Shown here in pieces: positions 16,013-25,888 of a stretch of 64,000 nt of DNA. Position numbers and translations under genes: made by a program. The notes beneath the pieces were generated by a model. It had not been told where the DNA came from and did not search any database. It worked only from the letters and a program-made list of their open reading frames with translations. The stretch covers positions 80,374 through 144,373 of the forward strand of contig NZ_FOUJ01000002.1 in assembly GCF_900114835.1 (NCBI RefSeq), given 5' to 3'. The number at the start of each line of letters is the position of its first letter. Positions within the stretch are counted from its first letter, which is position 1. Source of the DNA: Methanolobus profundi. Lineage in GTDB: Archaea > Halobacteriota > Methanosarcinia > Methanosarcinales > Methanosarcinaceae.

Positions 16013-16927
16013 ATGGAACCGCTCACAGGTATGGGCGTACTCGCACTTATGGGAGCAGCCGCAACTATTGCAGGTGCCTCTGAAGACCTTGAATCAGATG
16101 TAGGGTCACAGAGTAATCCGAACTCCCAGGTGCAGTTAGCGCCCCAGATGATGTATCCACACAGGATACACAGTAAAGCTGTTTCTGGAGAACCACCATC
16201 AAACGCACTTATGTGTGCTATCGGTGGAACAACCGCATCCGTACTTATCAGCACTGGTGCATCTGCTGTCCTTGCTCTCGCTATTGGAGCAATTGTCGCT
16301 GCAGCTATACACGGCACTTATTCAATTACTGCGTATATGGGCAGATCAGCAAGTCAGAAACGTTTCAAACAACCAGTTTATCTTGATGTAATTAGAAGTC
16401 ACACACCAGTTATTATGGGGTATGCATTTATCACAACGATCTGTATCCTTGTGGTATCATATCTAATGGTAACCGCACTGGCTCACCCATTCCCACTGCC
16501 ACTTCTGGCATTCATATGGGGAATCACTGTTGGTGCTATCGGTTCTTCAACCGGTGACGTACACTACGGTGCAGAAAGACAATTCCAGAACGTTGAATAT
16601 GGATCAGGCCTTAACGCTGCAAACTCCGGTAATATCGTGAGAAAAGCAGAGTCTGGTCTGAGAAATGGTATTGACAACTCCTGGTTCTGCGCAAAATTCG
16701 GTGGACCTGTAACAGGTCTTGCTTTTGGAATGACCGTTTTCCTTAGTGGCTGGGTAACAGCTGTTTTCGATGCTACAAAAGGAGATGCGATCGGCTGGGT
16801 TTCAGTCATCGCTGGTGTAATTATTGTACTTATGCTTATATTGTGGAACAGGAACATTGAAGTCGCTGCTCGTGCTGCATATGGACCATACAAAGAGGAC
16901 GAGGCAGAAGCAGAGGTGGCTGCATGA
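16013..16927 (+). CDS. mtrE: Methyl-H4SPT:CoM methyltransferase subunit E
   Basis: An integral membrane subunit of the Mtr complex, which transfers the methyl group from tetrahydrosarcinapterin to coenzyme M and pumps Na+ out. MtrE with MtrC and MtrD forms the membrane channel part. The 304-residue protein starts 'MEPLTGMGVLALMGAAATI' and has about six hydrophobic helices. It is the first gene of mtrEDCBAFGH and its stop overlaps the mtrD start by four bases (ATGA). A strong AAGGAGG precedes it. Confidence 0.97.
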   Translation: MEPLTGMGVLALMGAAATIAGASEDLESDVGSQSNPNSQVQLAPQMMYPHRIHSKAVSGEPPSNALMCAIGGTTASVLISTGASAVLALAIGAIVAAAIHGTYSITAYMGRSASQKRFKQPVYLDVIRSHTPVIMGYAFITTICILVVSYLMVTALAHPFPLPLLAFIWGITVGAIGSSTGDVHYGAERQFQNVEYGSGLNAANSGNIVRKAESGLRNGIDNSWFCAKFGGPVTGLAFGMTVFLSGWVTAVFDATKGDAIGWVSVIAGVIIVLMLILWNRNIEVAARAAYGPYKEDEAEAEVAA

Positions 16928-17643
16928 TCGATATTGCAGGAATTTTAATGGCAAACATCGTCTACGTGATCCTTATCACATTAGGTGGAGTACTTATTTC
17001 ATGGAGTGTCCACTTCGTACCAGTAGGTGGTGCTCCGGCAGCTATGGCTCAGGCAACAGGTATCGGAACAGGTACTGTGCAGCTTGCAGCTGGTGCAGGT
17101 CTTACAGGACTTGTAACAGCAGGTGCCATGATGCAGATCACAAACAACGCAGCACTCGTCCTTGCATCCGGCGCAGTCGGTGCAATGATCATGATGTCTG
17201 TGACAATGATAGTCGGAACATGGGTATACGCATATGGTGTCGGATGTCCTCCAGCATCAGCAAAAGTAAAGTACGACCCAATTACAAAGGACAGACAGGA
17301 CCTCTATGTATCACAGGGTACTGAGGGACACGGACTTCCAACCGTCTCTTATGTAAGTGGTGTGATCGGTGGTGCCCTTGGTGGTATCGGTGGATCACTT
17401 GTATATTACGCTCTCATGAGCATTAATAACGGACTCGCACTTCCAGACCTTGTAGGTATGGCCAGTGTATTCGCAGTAGGTATCTTCTTTGTGAACGCGG
17501 TAATTCCATCATACAACATTGGAGGAACTATCGAAGGTTTCCACGACCCTAAGTTCAAGAGATTCCCTAAAGCAGTTCTCGCATCTCTTATAGCAACTTT
17601 CTTCTGCGCACTTATTAGCGTATTAGCGATCGGAGGTATGTAA
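16924..17643 (+). CDS. mtrD: Methyl-H4SPT:CoM methyltransferase subunit D
   Basis: A 239-residue membrane subunit of Mtr with about six transmembrane helices rich in Gly, Ala and Val. The N-terminal helix is 'ILMANIVYVILITLGGVLI', followed by 'VPVGGAPAAMAQATG'. It shares ATGA with mtrE and abuts mtrC with no gap. The conserved small-residue helices pack against MtrC and MtrE in the Na+-translocating unit. The length matches the family. Confidence 0.97.
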   Translation: MIDIAGILMANIVYVILITLGGVLISWSVHFVPVGGAPAAMAQATGIGTGTVQLAAGAGLTGLVTAGAMMQITNNAALVLASGAVGAMIMMSVTMIVGTWVYAYGVGCPPASAKVKYDPITKDRQDLYVSQGTEGHGLPTVSYVSGVIGGALGGIGGSLVYYALMSINNGLALPDLVGMASVFAVGIFFVNAVIPSYNIGGTIEGFHDPKFKRFPKAVLASLIATFFCALISVLAIGGM

Positions 17644-18453
17644 ATGTCAGCAGGTGGAAGTGGAGCAGCCGCAGAGGCAATTCCACAGAATAAGATCATA
17701 GCTTTCGGTGTTGTTGGCGGACTTATCGGAATATACGCAGCATATTTCCTTGTGGATATCGTTGGATCATACATGTCATTCATCGGTGCACTCGGTGCAA
17801 TATGCGGTATGGTATGGGGCGCAGCATCAGTAAGAAGAGTAGCAAGCTACGGTCTTGGTACTGGTGTACCTTCAATTGGTATGCTGGCACTCGGTATGGG
17901 TGTACTTGCAGCAACATTCGGACTCGCTGTTGGTGGCGTCGCAGGACCTGTGATCGCACTTGTAACAGCAGCAATTATCGGTCTTATGATCGGTGTCCTC
18001 GCAAACAAGATCCTTAAGATGGGAATCCCTATCATGGAGATATCCATGACAGAGATCGCAACAGCTGGTACAATAACTATTATTGGACTTGCAATCGCAA
18101 TGACAGGTACATTTGACTTCCCGGTCGTACTCAGTCAGGTAATTACCACAGGATACATTGCAGTGATCTTCATTGCAGGTGGACTTGCGATCCTTCACCC
18201 ATTCAACGCATGCCTTGGTCCAGATGAGACACAGGACAGAACACTCATGTGTGCATTGGAAAAGGGTGCTATCGCAATGGTAGTTGCAGGAATTGTAGCA
18301 AGCATTAACGAAGGTGCATCTGGTGCACTCACGATCCTCATAGGACTTGCTATCTGGTACATAGGATTCAGCGGATACTATGAACGTGTAAAGAGAGATG
18401 CATATGCTGTTGTCGGAACAGGCCTTCTGCCTACAAAGGAGGAATTGGAATGA
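17644..18453 (+). CDS. mtrC: Methyl-H4SPT:CoM methyltransferase subunit C
   Basis: A 269-residue polytopic membrane subunit with repeated Gly/Ala/Ile-rich helices and the typical '[21 protein letters not shown]' loop. It partners MtrD and MtrE. The mtrD stop directly precedes its ATG and its own stop overlaps mtrB by four bases, so translation is coupled throughout. Confidence 0.97.
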   Translation: MSAGGSGAAAEAIPQNKIIAFGVVGGLIGIYAAYFLVDIVGSYMSFIGALGAICGMVWGAASVRRVASYGLGTGVPSIGMLALGMGVLAATFGLAVGGVAGPVIALVTAAIIGLMIGVLANKILKMGIPIMEISMTEIATAGTITIIGLAIAMTGTFDFPVVLSQVITTGYIAVIFIAGGLAILHPFNACLGPDETQDRTLMCALEKGAIAMVVAGIVASINEGASGALTILIGLAIWYIGFSGYYERVKRDAYAVVGTGLLPTKEELE

Positions 18454-18764
18454 GCATGGTACATGTAGCCCCTGAGGCACACCTTGTACTGGATCCTCTT
18501 ACATCTCTTCTCGCAGCAGAAAGAGAGGATATCATCCAGTATTCAATGGATCCTATAATGGAACAGCTCGATGAACTTGACAAAATAGCCGATGACCTCA
18601 TCAACTCTCTGGCACCAAGCCAGCCACTTATGAATACCTTTGAAGGCCGTGAGCACACATCATACAGTGCAGGTTTCTATGGTAACACATTCTACGGAGT
18701 AATAGTAGGTCTTGGAGTTGCAGGACTTATGCTCCTGGTCATGAGCGCATTAGGAGTGATGTGA
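18450..18764 (+). CDS. mtrB: Methyl-H4SPT:CoM methyltransferase subunit B
   Basis: A 104-residue subunit with a soluble N-terminal part ('[24 protein letters not shown]') and one C-terminal membrane helix ('[21 protein letters not shown]'). In Mtr complexes MtrB belongs to the small single-helix subunits surrounding MtrA. It is one base from mtrA. Confidence 0.96.
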   Translation: MSMVHVAPEAHLVLDPLTSLLAAEREDIIQYSMDPIMEQLDELDKIADDLINSLAPSQPLMNTFEGREHTSYSAGFYGNTFYGVIVGLGVAGLMLLVMSALGVM

Positions 18765-18765
18765 A

Positions 18766-19494
18766 ATGGCAGATAAAAGAGAACCAGCAGTCGGATGGCC
18801 AATACTTAAAGGTGAATACGATGTTGGCGATGTCAACAACTGTGTTGCAGTTGTAACATGTGGTTCACACCTTGCAGCAGGCCCACAGTTGGATGCAGGC
18901 GCATGTCTGACAGGTCCATGTAAGACCGAGAACCTTGGTCTTGAAAAAGTAGTTGCTCACATAATATCAAACCCTAACATCAGATTCCTTCTTGTAACAG
19001 GTTCTGAAGTAAAGGGTCACATTACAGGTGAAGCAATTATCAAGATCCACGAGAATGGTGTCAAAGACAACAGGATCGTCGGTGCAACTGGTGCTATCCC
19101 TTATGTAGAGAACCTGTCAGAAGAAGCAATTGAAAGATTCCAGCAGCAGGTCGAATGTATCGATCTCATCGGTACAGAGGACATGGGTGCTATCACTGGA
19201 AAGATCAAGGAACTTGCAGGAAAGGACCCTGGAGCTTTCGATGCAGATGCAATGGTGCTTGAAGTAGGAGACGGTGCTGGAGAAGGAGAAGAAGAGGCCG
19301 GCGGACTTAAACCAATGGCAGCTGAGCTTGCAACCGTTAGAAGCAGAATACTGGCTATCAATAAGGAAATGATGGCTATCGGTAACCTTAACAAGTTCCA
19401 CTCTGGTGTTCACGCAGGAAAGGTCGAAGGTATAATGATCGGTCTGGCAATAACACTGTCACTGCTTGGAATGCTGCTGTTCGGAGGTCAATAA
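18766..19494 (+). CDS. mtrA: Methyl-H4SPT:CoM methyltransferase subunit A (corrinoid)
   Basis: The corrinoid subunit that carries the methyl group between MtrH and coenzyme M. The 242-residue protein has the family block '[35 protein letters not shown]', in which a His serves as lower cobalt ligand in characterised MtrA, and a C-terminal anchor helix ('[19 protein letters not shown]'). An acidic linker 'GEGEEEAGG' precedes the anchor. The length and anchor mark it as the membrane-bound form rather than a truncated homologue. Confidence 0.97.
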   Translation: MADKREPAVGWPILKGEYDVGDVNNCVAVVTCGSHLAAGPQLDAGACLTGPCKTENLGLEKVVAHIISNPNIRFLLVTGSEVKGHITGEAIIKIHENGVKDNRIVGATGAIPYVENLSEEAIERFQQQVECIDLIGTEDMGAITGKIKELAGKDPGAFDADAMVLEVGDGAGEGEEEAGGLKPMAAELATVRSRILAINKEMMAIGNLNKFHSGVHAGKVEGIMIGLAITLSLLGMLLFGGQ

Positions 19495-19495
19495 T

Positions 19496-19723
19496 ATGGC
19501 AGAAGAAGAATATGGAAAAGGCGTACCAATGGTCATAACCCCACAGATGGGACCCATTGAAACCGTAGTTGAGGACATCCGTTACAGAGCCCAGCTTATC
19601 GCAAGGAACCAGAAACTTGATTCTGGTGTATCTGCAACAGGCGTATCAGGATTCATTGCAGGATTGGTATTCGCGATCGTAATGGTAGTTATCATCCCTA
19701 TGTTCGTCTGGAAGGTGATGTAA
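19496..19723 (+). CDS. mtrF: Methyl-H4SPT:CoM methyltransferase subunit F
   Basis: A 75-residue subunit that resembles the C-terminal part of MtrA, with a cytoplasmic helix '[20 protein letters not shown]' and one membrane helix '[21 protein letters not shown]'. I take the ATG one base after the mtrA stop; the frame is open upstream to 19466, but those codons lie inside mtrA and do not fit the family. Confidence 0.95.
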   Translation: MAEEEYGKGVPMVITPQMGPIETVVEDIRYRAQLIARNQKLDSGVSATGVSGFIAGLVFAIVMVVIIPMFVWKVM

Positions 19724-19724
19724 A

Positions 19725-19958
19725 ATGACCGACAGAAGTGACAGGGTACCAAGTGTGGTCACAGACCCGGAAGACTTTAACGCAGTACTTGAGAAACTCA
19801 ATCTCATAGATGAGAAGGTCGAGTTCGTTAACAGTGAAATTGCACAGCGTATTGGTAAGAAAGTTGGAAGAGACATAGGAATACTTTACGGAGCTGTTGC
19901 CGGAATAATCATGTTCCTGCTTTACGTACTGTTCCTTGCACCTATGCTCGGTATTTAA
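19725..19958 (+). CDS. mtrG: Methyl-H4SPT:CoM methyltransferase subunit G
   Basis: A 77-residue subunit with an amphipathic N-terminal half ('LEKLNLIDEKVEFVNSEIAQRIGKK') and one membrane helix ('ILYGAVAGIIMFLLYVLFLAP'). One base separates it from mtrF and 17 nt from mtrH. MtrG is thought to help tether the peripheral MtrH. Confidence 0.95.
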   Translation: MTDRSDRVPSVVTDPEDFNAVLEKLNLIDEKVEFVNSEIAQRIGKKVGRDIGILYGAVAGIIMFLLYVLFLAPMLGI

Positions 19959-19975
19959 ACAAAGAGGTTATTCAT

Positions 19976-20932
19976 ATGTTCAAATTTGACAAGAAACAAG
20001 AGGTATACGATGTCGGCGGCGTCAAGTTCGGTGGCCAGCCAGGACAGTACCCTACCGTGCTTATAGGAACAATGTTCTATAACAGGCACAAGATCGTAAC
20101 AGATGAAGACAAGGGTGTCTTCGATGTAGAGGCTGCAAACAAGTTATGGCAGGCAATGGTTGACATGGGCGAAGTCACTGGAAACCCAATAGTTAACCAG
20201 ATCGTCGGAGAAACACCGGAAGCTATCAAGAAGTATATCGACTGGTTCATAGAAGTCGATGAAAAGACACCATTCCTTATCGACTCATCTGCAGGTGACG
20301 TACGTGCAGCTGCAGCAGAGTATGTAACAGAGATCGGTGTAGCTGACAGAGCTATCTACAACTCCATCAACGCAAGTGTCCATGCTGAAGAGATCGAAGC
20401 TATCAGGGACAGCGACATCAATGCATCCATTGTGCTTGCATTCAACGCAACTGACCCTAGCGTAAAAGGAAAGCTTGAGATCCTTGAGAACGGTGGTACC
20501 GGTCAGGAGAAAGGTATGCTCGAGATCGCAAAGGAATGTGGCATCACAAAGCCTTTGATCGACGTAGCAGCAACCCCACTGGGAGCAGGTTCCGGTGCAT
20601 CCATGAGAGCAGTCATTGCGATCAAGGGACACCTCGGACTTCCTGTTGGTGGTGGATACCACAACATGGCATCCGCATGGGACTGGATGAAGGCATACAA
20701 AAAGCAGTTCGAAACCAGAGAAGAGAAGCAGGCAATTTACATGCCAGCTGATATCGGAACAAACCTTGTACCACAGGTACTTGGATCAAACTTCCAGCTC
20801 TTTGGTCCTATCGAGAACACTGACAAAGTATTCCCTGCAACAGCAATGGTTGACATTATGCTTGCAGAGACTGCAAAGGAACTCGGCCTTGAGATCATGG
20901 ACGAGAACCACCCTATCAACAAGCTGGTATAA
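19976..20932 (+). CDS. mtrH: Methyl-H4SPT:CoM methyltransferase subunit H
   Basis: The soluble subunit that takes the methyl group from methyl-tetrahydrosarcinapterin and gives it to the MtrA corrinoid. The 318-residue TIM barrel is related to other pterin-dependent methyltransferases and begins 'MFKFDKKQEVYDVGGVKFGG'. It is the last gene of the operon; its final codons form the 5' arm of the terminator hairpin. Confidence 0.97.
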   Translation: MFKFDKKQEVYDVGGVKFGGQPGQYPTVLIGTMFYNRHKIVTDEDKGVFDVEAANKLWQAMVDMGEVTGNPIVNQIVGETPEAIKKYIDWFIEVDEKTPFLIDSSAGDVRAAAAEYVTEIGVADRAIYNSINASVHAEEIEAIRDSDINASIVLAFNATDPSVKGKLEILENGGTGQEKGMLEIAKECGITKPLIDVAATPLGAGSGASMRAVIAIKGHLGLPVGGGYHNMASAWDWMKAYKKQFETREEKQAIYMPADIGTNLVPQVLGSNFQLFGPIENTDKVFPATAMVDIMLAETAKELGLEIMDENHPINKLV

Positions 20933-20957
20933 GCCAGCTTTCTTTTTTTCTTTTTTA
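20921..20957 (+). terminator. mtr operon terminator overlapping the mtrH stop
   Basis: AAGCTGG (20921-20927) pairs perfectly with CCAGCTT (20934-20940) around a loop that holds the TAA stop of mtrH. A T-rich run of about 17 nt follows directly. Confidence 0.75.
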
Positions 20958-21174
20958 AATGCTTGTAAAAAAAGAGCCGCAGGCATGGTCAGGAGCCCCC
21001 ACTCCCCAACCTGCTACACATGTACATAAATAGTACATATGAACACCAAATATACTGTTGAACATTATAACATATAAATTGTCAGAAGTACTGCAACATA
21101 ATGCCAGTAGTCAAATAATAGTAACTGTCATATCAGCAGCAAATTAATTAAAGAAAAAAATACTATCAGCTAAC

Positions 21175-21741
21175 ATGACCGAGGCAATGCTTATATGGGA
21201 CACTCCTTTGTTGTTCGAGAAACTCTTCAAAGAGCATGATATCAAATGCCAGAGAATAGTATCCGATTCAATAGGCACACCTTTTATCCCACCATGCAAA
21301 TGCGTGGTCATCCCAACAGGTTTTGCCAACAAAGCATACACTAAGATCCTCCCAGGAATTGAGAGAAATGCAAAGAGCCTCGAGAAGTTCGTGCGCTCAG
21401 GTGGCAACCTTATGGTGTTTGGTCCAATGGTCCCGGAATATAAGTACAACTGGCTCCCAATGGAACTTGAATACAAACAGGAACAGCAGGTAACCACCAT
21501 ATGCATGGCACAGGACCATGAAGCACAATGTCTTGTAGAAGATACATGCTCTGAGGTCGAATTCGATGGTTATTTCTCAAAGACAGATGGAGAAGTGGTT
21601 TTCAGAAGTGACGAGGGAAAACCGCTCATGGTAGTCAAAGAACTGGGAGAAGGCAGGATAATTGCTACAACCATCCATGAATTCCCATCTGGCAGATTCC
21701 TTAAATGGATAAATGATACTGCAAAAAAAAGTAAATTATAA
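21175..21741 (+). CDS. Glutamine-amidotransferase-like protein, function unknown
   Basis: A 188-residue soluble protein. The alternating beta/alpha pattern with 'VVIPTGFANK', 'LEKFVRSGGNLMVFGP' and 'GEGRIIATTIHEFPSGRFL' resembles class I amidotransferase-like (ThuA/BPL_N type) folds. I see no complete catalytic Cys-His-Glu triad. It stands between mtr and the lysC operon with its own TATA-like ACATATAAATT about 100 nt upstream. The RBS is poor. I cannot name a function. Confidence 0.7.
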   Translation: MTEAMLIWDTPLLFEKLFKEHDIKCQRIVSDSIGTPFIPPCKCVVIPTGFANKAYTKILPGIERNAKSLEKFVRSGGNLMVFGPMVPEYKYNWLPMELEYKQEQQVTTICMAQDHEAQCLVEDTCSEVEFDGYFSKTDGEVVFRSDEGKPLMVVKELGEGRIIATTIHEFPSGRFLKWINDTAKKSKL

Positions 21742-22020
21742 TTAATTACCAAAATCAGTCTTAAGTTGCTCTACAATATCTGCAGCATCAGGGACCCTGA
21801 GAACAAAAAGACCAAAACATGGCTTGATGAACTGGAAGAATACCTCATCTCCCTTCACACCTACGGGGACATTATCCCCCATAAGAGCTACACCACGTAG
21901 TCGGTAACCACCGATCACGTGATACACCTTATCAGACTTTTCCTGTATGAGAGCCTCGCACTGAGCAGGAGTCGCTCCTTTCAACAGGATCTCAAAGGGA
22001 ATGTCATTGATACAAGCCAT
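21742..22020 (-). CDS. DUF1894 methanogen protein
   Basis: A 92-residue protein whose pattern 'INDIPFEILLKGATPAQCEALI', 'IGGYRLRGVALMGDNVPVGV' and 'FIKPCFGLFVLRVP' fits DUF1894, a small family restricted to methanogens. It is the last gene of lysC-purM-DUF1894, with 17 nt after purM, and its stop abuts that of the + strand gene ending at 21741. Function is unknown. Confidence 0.8.
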   Translation of the reverse strand: MACINDIPFEILLKGATPAQCEALIQEKSDKVYHVIGGYRLRGVALMGDNVPVGVKGDEVFFQFIKPCFGLFVLRVPDAADIVEQLKTDFGN

Positions 22021-22037
22021 GATAATACCGTTATAAA

Positions 22038-23042
22038 TTATTCAACTATTACAAGGTCCTTGACCTTTATGCCTTTTTCCACAATGCGACCTACTATCTT
22101 ACCGCCGGTCATACTGGCAGCTTTTTCAGCCTGGTCCTCTGGAAGAATGACAACAAATCCCATTCCCATGTTGAATGTCCTGAACATCTCAAGGTCAGCC
22201 ACGTTACCTTCTTCCTGAAGGAACTTGAAAATGGCATTTGGCTCGATAGGATCATAGAAATCGAAACCAAGTGAGGTGACCCTCTTGAGTTTCAGAAGTC
22301 CACTGCCTGTTATGTGTGCAAGTCCATGGACATCACATTCCTTGATGACATCAAGAACCTCCATGTATATCCTTGTTGGGATCAGAAGTTCATCTCCGAT
22401 GGTTGTTGACTCATCATAAGGGAACTTATCATGATAGGAATAGGATGACTGTTCGATGATATTTCTCACAAGGGTATAACCGTTACTGTGAACACTGTCA
22501 GCAGGAATACCTACGATAGCATCACCCAGCTGAACGTCCTCTCCTGTAATGATCATATCCTTTTTGACCATTCCAAGACAGGTTCCAGCGAGATCAAAAC
22601 CCTTCACAATATCAGGAAGTGTTGCAGTTTCCCCACCTACAATGGACATGCGGGATATCTCGGCACCTTTTCTAAGGCCTTCCCCTATCTGGGCAGCAAA
22701 GTCTTCGTCATGCTTTTCAAGAGCAAGATAATCTACAAATGATATAGGCTCAGCACCGATAGCAAGCAGGTCATTGACGTTCATTGCGATACAGTCGATA
22801 CCTACTGTGTTCCAGCGCTTCATCTCATTTGCGATCAGGACCTTGGAACCAACACCATCTGTTGCAAGAGCAAGTGCATACTCACCAAAATCGATGAGCC
22901 CTGCATAGTGACCGATACCGGTCAGCGGAGCACCCAGACCTTCACGCTTGTAGTCCATACTCTTTGTAAGAGCCTTTATGGTCTCTTCTTCCTTTTCGAT
23001 GTCAACACCGGATTCTGCATACGTAAGGTGCTTGTCTTTCAT
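22038..23042 (-). CDS. purM: Phosphoribosylformylglycinamidine cyclo-ligase
   Basis: Closes the imidazole ring in purine synthesis (AIR synthetase). The 334-residue protein begins 'MKDKHLTYAESGVDIEKEEE', with family motifs 'GVGSKVLIANEM', 'AMNVNDLLAIGAEP' and 'GGETATLPD'. The frame extends 19 codons upstream into the end of lysC, but the internal Met matches the family start and lies 13 nt past the lysC stop. It shares an ancient fold with ThiL at 391. Confidence 0.95.
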   Translation of the reverse strand: MKDKHLTYAESGVDIEKEEETIKALTKSMDYKREGLGAPLTGIGHYAGLIDFGEYALALATDGVGSKVLIANEMKRWNTVGIDCIAMNVNDLLAIGAEPISFVDYLALEKHDEDFAAQIGEGLRKGAEISRMSIVGGETATLPDIVKGFDLAGTCLGMVKKDMIITGEDVQLGDAIVGIPADSVHSNGYTLVRNIIEQSSYSYHDKFPYDESTTIGDELLIPTRIYMEVLDVIKECDVHGLAHITGSGLLKLKRVTSLGFDFYDPIEPNAIFKFLQEEGNVADLEMFRTFNMGMGFVVILPEDQAEKAASMTGGKIVGRIVEKGIKVKDLVIVE

Positions 23043-23055
23043 TGGGATCCCTGCA

Positions 23056-24450
23056 TTATTTATCAAGTTCAAATTCACTGTGTAAGGTCTTAACAGCATC
23101 GAGTGCTTCCTTTGAACTAACTACAAAGGAGATATTGTGCTGTGATGAACCCTGACTTATCATAATAATATTGATTCCGGCCCTTCCAAGGGAATAGAAT
23201 ACTTTTCCTGCGACCCCTGGAATACCATCCATTCCTGCACCGACAACTGCGACAACACATACATCGCGGTCGTAGGCAACATCACCAACCACATTGGTGG
23301 TGAACTCTGACCTTACGGCTGCTACTGCCGCCTCAAGATGGTCCTCATTGACCACAAGGGACATATTAGCTTCGGACGAGCCCTGGCTGATCATAATAAT
23401 ATTGACACCTGCATTGGCAAGTGTAGAAAATACTCTCGCTGCTGTTCCAATGGCTCCTACCATTCCAGCTCCGGATATATTGATAAGGGCAACTTTGTTG
23501 ATGAGCGTTACCGCCTTGACAACATCCTGTATCTGCTGCTGTTCTGCAACTATAAGAGTACCGGGGAATTCAGGCTCAAAAGTGTTCTTCACACGCACAG
23601 GGATCTTATGCCTGATAGCAGGCTCAATGGTCCTTGGATGAAGTACCTTGGCTCCGAAGTATGAGAGCTCCATAGCCTCGATATATGATATCTGAGGAAT
23701 AGGTCTTGATTCCGGCACGATCTTTGGATCGGTGGTCATGATACCGTGGACCTCTTTCCACAGCCATATCTCATCAGCTTCTATTGAAGCCCCTATTATA
23801 GATGCTGAGAAGTCAGAACCTCCACGACCAAGGGTCGTGATGATGGACTGCTTGTTCTGAGCAATGAAACCTGTGACAACAGGAATATGATCGGATATAA
23901 TTGGACAGAGCCTTTCATGTACCTGAGAGTAGCTGTCCTCAAGTGGCTTTGCATCGCCATAATTGGAGTCGGTAACAATACCAGCTTCCCCACCAGTGAA
24001 AGCCACTGAAGGAGTGCCGAGGGAGCGGATAGAACCGCTTACAATAGGTGCAGCAAGACGCTCACCATATGAAGAGATGTAATCAATGGAACGGTTGGTC
24101 AGTTCACCGAGATAACAGATACCTATCAGAGCCTTTTCAAGTTCATCGACCCTGCTGTCTATTACTTCTACACACTCTGACCTTATTTCCTCATCATAGA
24201 TAGCAATATTGATCGCATCATAGTGTTTTTTAGTTAGGTCGGCTATGAATTCCTTGACCTGTGTCACTTTACCATTCCGGGATACCTCTTTTGCAGTACC
24301 CAACAGGCCATCTGTGACACCTCCGAGTGCAGAGGTCACTGCTACAAGTTCATTTCCATTCATATGGTACTGCCTTACAAGCTCTGCCACATGACGGATC
24401 TTTTCGCCGTTTTCCACGGAAGTCCCGCCGAACTTCATTACGATTCTCAT
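23056..24450 (-). CDS. lysC: Aspartate kinase
   Basis: Phosphorylates aspartate, the first step to lysine, threonine and methionine. The 464-residue protein has 'MRIVMKFGGTSVENGEKI' at the N-terminus, 'TLGRGGSDFSASI' near 210 and two C-terminal ACT domains at about 320-460, each with 'INIIMISQGSS'. The ACT pair indicates feedback control by an amino acid product. It heads the lysC-purM-DUF1894 operon. Confidence 0.95.
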   Translation of the reverse strand: MRIVMKFGGTSVENGEKIRHVAELVRQYHMNGNELVAVTSALGGVTDGLLGTAKEVSRNGKVTQVKEFIADLTKKHYDAINIAIYDEEIRSECVEVIDSRVDELEKALIGICYLGELTNRSIDYISSYGERLAAPIVSGSIRSLGTPSVAFTGGEAGIVTDSNYGDAKPLEDSYSQVHERLCPIISDHIPVVTGFIAQNKQSIITTLGRGGSDFSASIIGASIEADEIWLWKEVHGIMTTDPKIVPESRPIPQISYIEAMELSYFGAKVLHPRTIEPAIRHKIPVRVKNTFEPEFPGTLIVAEQQQIQDVVKAVTLINKVALINISGAGMVGAIGTAARVFSTLANAGVNIIMISQGSSEANMSLVVNEDHLEAAVAAVRSEFTTNVVGDVAYDRDVCVVAVVGAGMDGIPGVAGKVFYSLGRAGINIIMISQGSSQHNISFVVSSKEALDAVKTLHSEFELDK

Positions 24451-24554
24451 GATACAACCACGTTTAGTTTGTCAGCTAATGACGTGTATAAACAGTGCAG
24501 ACTAATATAAAGATTATGTGTAAAACAAAATACAAAGTTCAGAAAAATACAATA

Positions 24555-25778
24555 TCATCTGAACTTCTTGAAGAACATGAAGAATAATATGAATACACCT
24601 GCAGTTATAATGAAAGATACAGCATTTGAAATACTTGAACCTGAAGGCAGTGACGGAACAGACAGACTGGAAGAATCATTCCCAGATGAACTATTATCCT
24701 TACTCAGGCTTTCCGCAGCAGAACTGGCAAATCCTGCCAGGGATTCTGTTATATTTTCCTTTATGTTAACAGATACTGAGAACTCCTCTGAATAGGATAT
24801 GAAATCATCGTCATCGTCCATCATTATCAATGTTGCTTTGTGCACACCTGCACCCAGTTCATCGGTGACCGCTTTGTAGACACCTGCATCTACATCCTTT
24901 CGCGTATCGATAACATCACCGTCAACAAGTATACGGACCTCTGAAAAAGAATCATCCACATAATAATTGATAATAGCTGCCCTGCCTGCCTTTAAGCCCC
25001 CATCCACCGGAGACTCAACATCGATATCCACCTCATCAGGGACTTCATCATCGTTATCAGAGGTAGTGCTTTGTTTGAGAGAGACATGTTTGAGGAAGAC
25101 TGTGACCTCATCATCTGATTCAAAGAAAGTCTCTAAATAGGCCAGGAAAATAACATCCGGCTGTTCATCAGAGTAAACCGTATAGTAGAAGTAGTTCTCC
25201 TCCTCCAGATCATCCTGTTTCAGTAACCCACCATTCAGCCTGAGTTCCAGAGAGATCTCACCATCTTCCACGTCCATGACCTTAAGAGTATAAAGCCCTG
25301 CAAGCTCAAGCTCAGAGTCATCATCAAAGGAAAAGCTCTTGTCCAGTATCAGATAGTCACCAACATCTTCCATGGGATCAAGATACTGCTCTATGTAGAC
25401 AGTCGAACGATAAACATCATCAGACTCTTTTACAGAACCCTTTGGAGTTATACGAAGAATGAAATAGTCAATTTCATCTTCATCATCCTCGTCCTCTACC
25501 ACAGTCCGCACATATTCAAGTGGCTCATCCTCTTTTGCAAGAGTATCATCTAGGTCGATCTCTTCACCATTAAGGTAGAGCTCTATCATGATAGCACCGC
25601 TCCTGGTGTTCATATCCACTACCTTGAAGGAATAACCCTGCTCAAGGAAGAGCTCATCACCCACAGCTACAGCAGGTTCCGAATAATGTATCATTGCCTC
25701 TGTTCTCACACCTGCAGCAGGGGAGATACACAGAACAAACAGACAAACACAGACGATTACAAAATGTATATATTTCAT
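24555..25778 (-). CDS. S-layer-like membrane-anchored surface protein
   Basis: A 407-residue exported protein with a signal peptide (residues 1-23). Two related beta-rich modules follow: '[26 protein letters not shown]' and '[28 protein letters not shown]'. An Ig-like segment, a Ser-rich stalk ('[16 protein letters not shown]') and a C-terminal helix with basic end ('FFKKFR') complete it. The duplicated module resembles the DUF1608 domain of methanosarcinal S-layer proteins; that is my inference. The protein is very acidic, with a run of Asp near 320. It is divergent from apgM. Confidence 0.75.
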   Translation of the reverse strand: MKYIHFVIVCVCLFVLCISPAAGVRTEAMIHYSEPAVAVGDELFLEQGYSFKVVDMNTRSGAIMIELYLNGEEIDLDDTLAKEDEPLEYVRTVVEDEDDEDEIDYFILRITPKGSVKESDDVYRSTVYIEQYLDPMEDVGDYLILDKSFSFDDDSELELAGLYTLKVMDVEDGEISLELRLNGGLLKQDDLEEENYFYYTVYSDEQPDVIFLAYLETFFESDDEVTVFLKHVSLKQSTTSDNDDEVPDEVDIDVESPVDGGLKAGRAAIINYYVDDSFSEVRILVDGDVIDTRKDVDAGVYKAVTDELGAGVHKATLIMMDDDDDFISYSEEFSVSVNIKENITESLAGFASSAAESLSKDNSSSGNDSSSLSVPSLPSGSSISNAVSFIITAGVFILFFMFFKKFR

Positions 25779-25888
25779 CGAAACCTCACATCATAGGACC
25801 GGTTAAAAATGACAGGATGCTATGCTACTTCGCAAGCATTATTAATGTCTTATGGTTTTTATTGATTTCTATTAATATAGGTGAAAAT

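Noticed and set aside
17872-18480. A 202-codon Cys-rich frame on the minus strand
   Set aside because: It lies antisense to mtrC, and its odd composition is the mirror of Gly/Ala/Thr codons. mtrC is certain.
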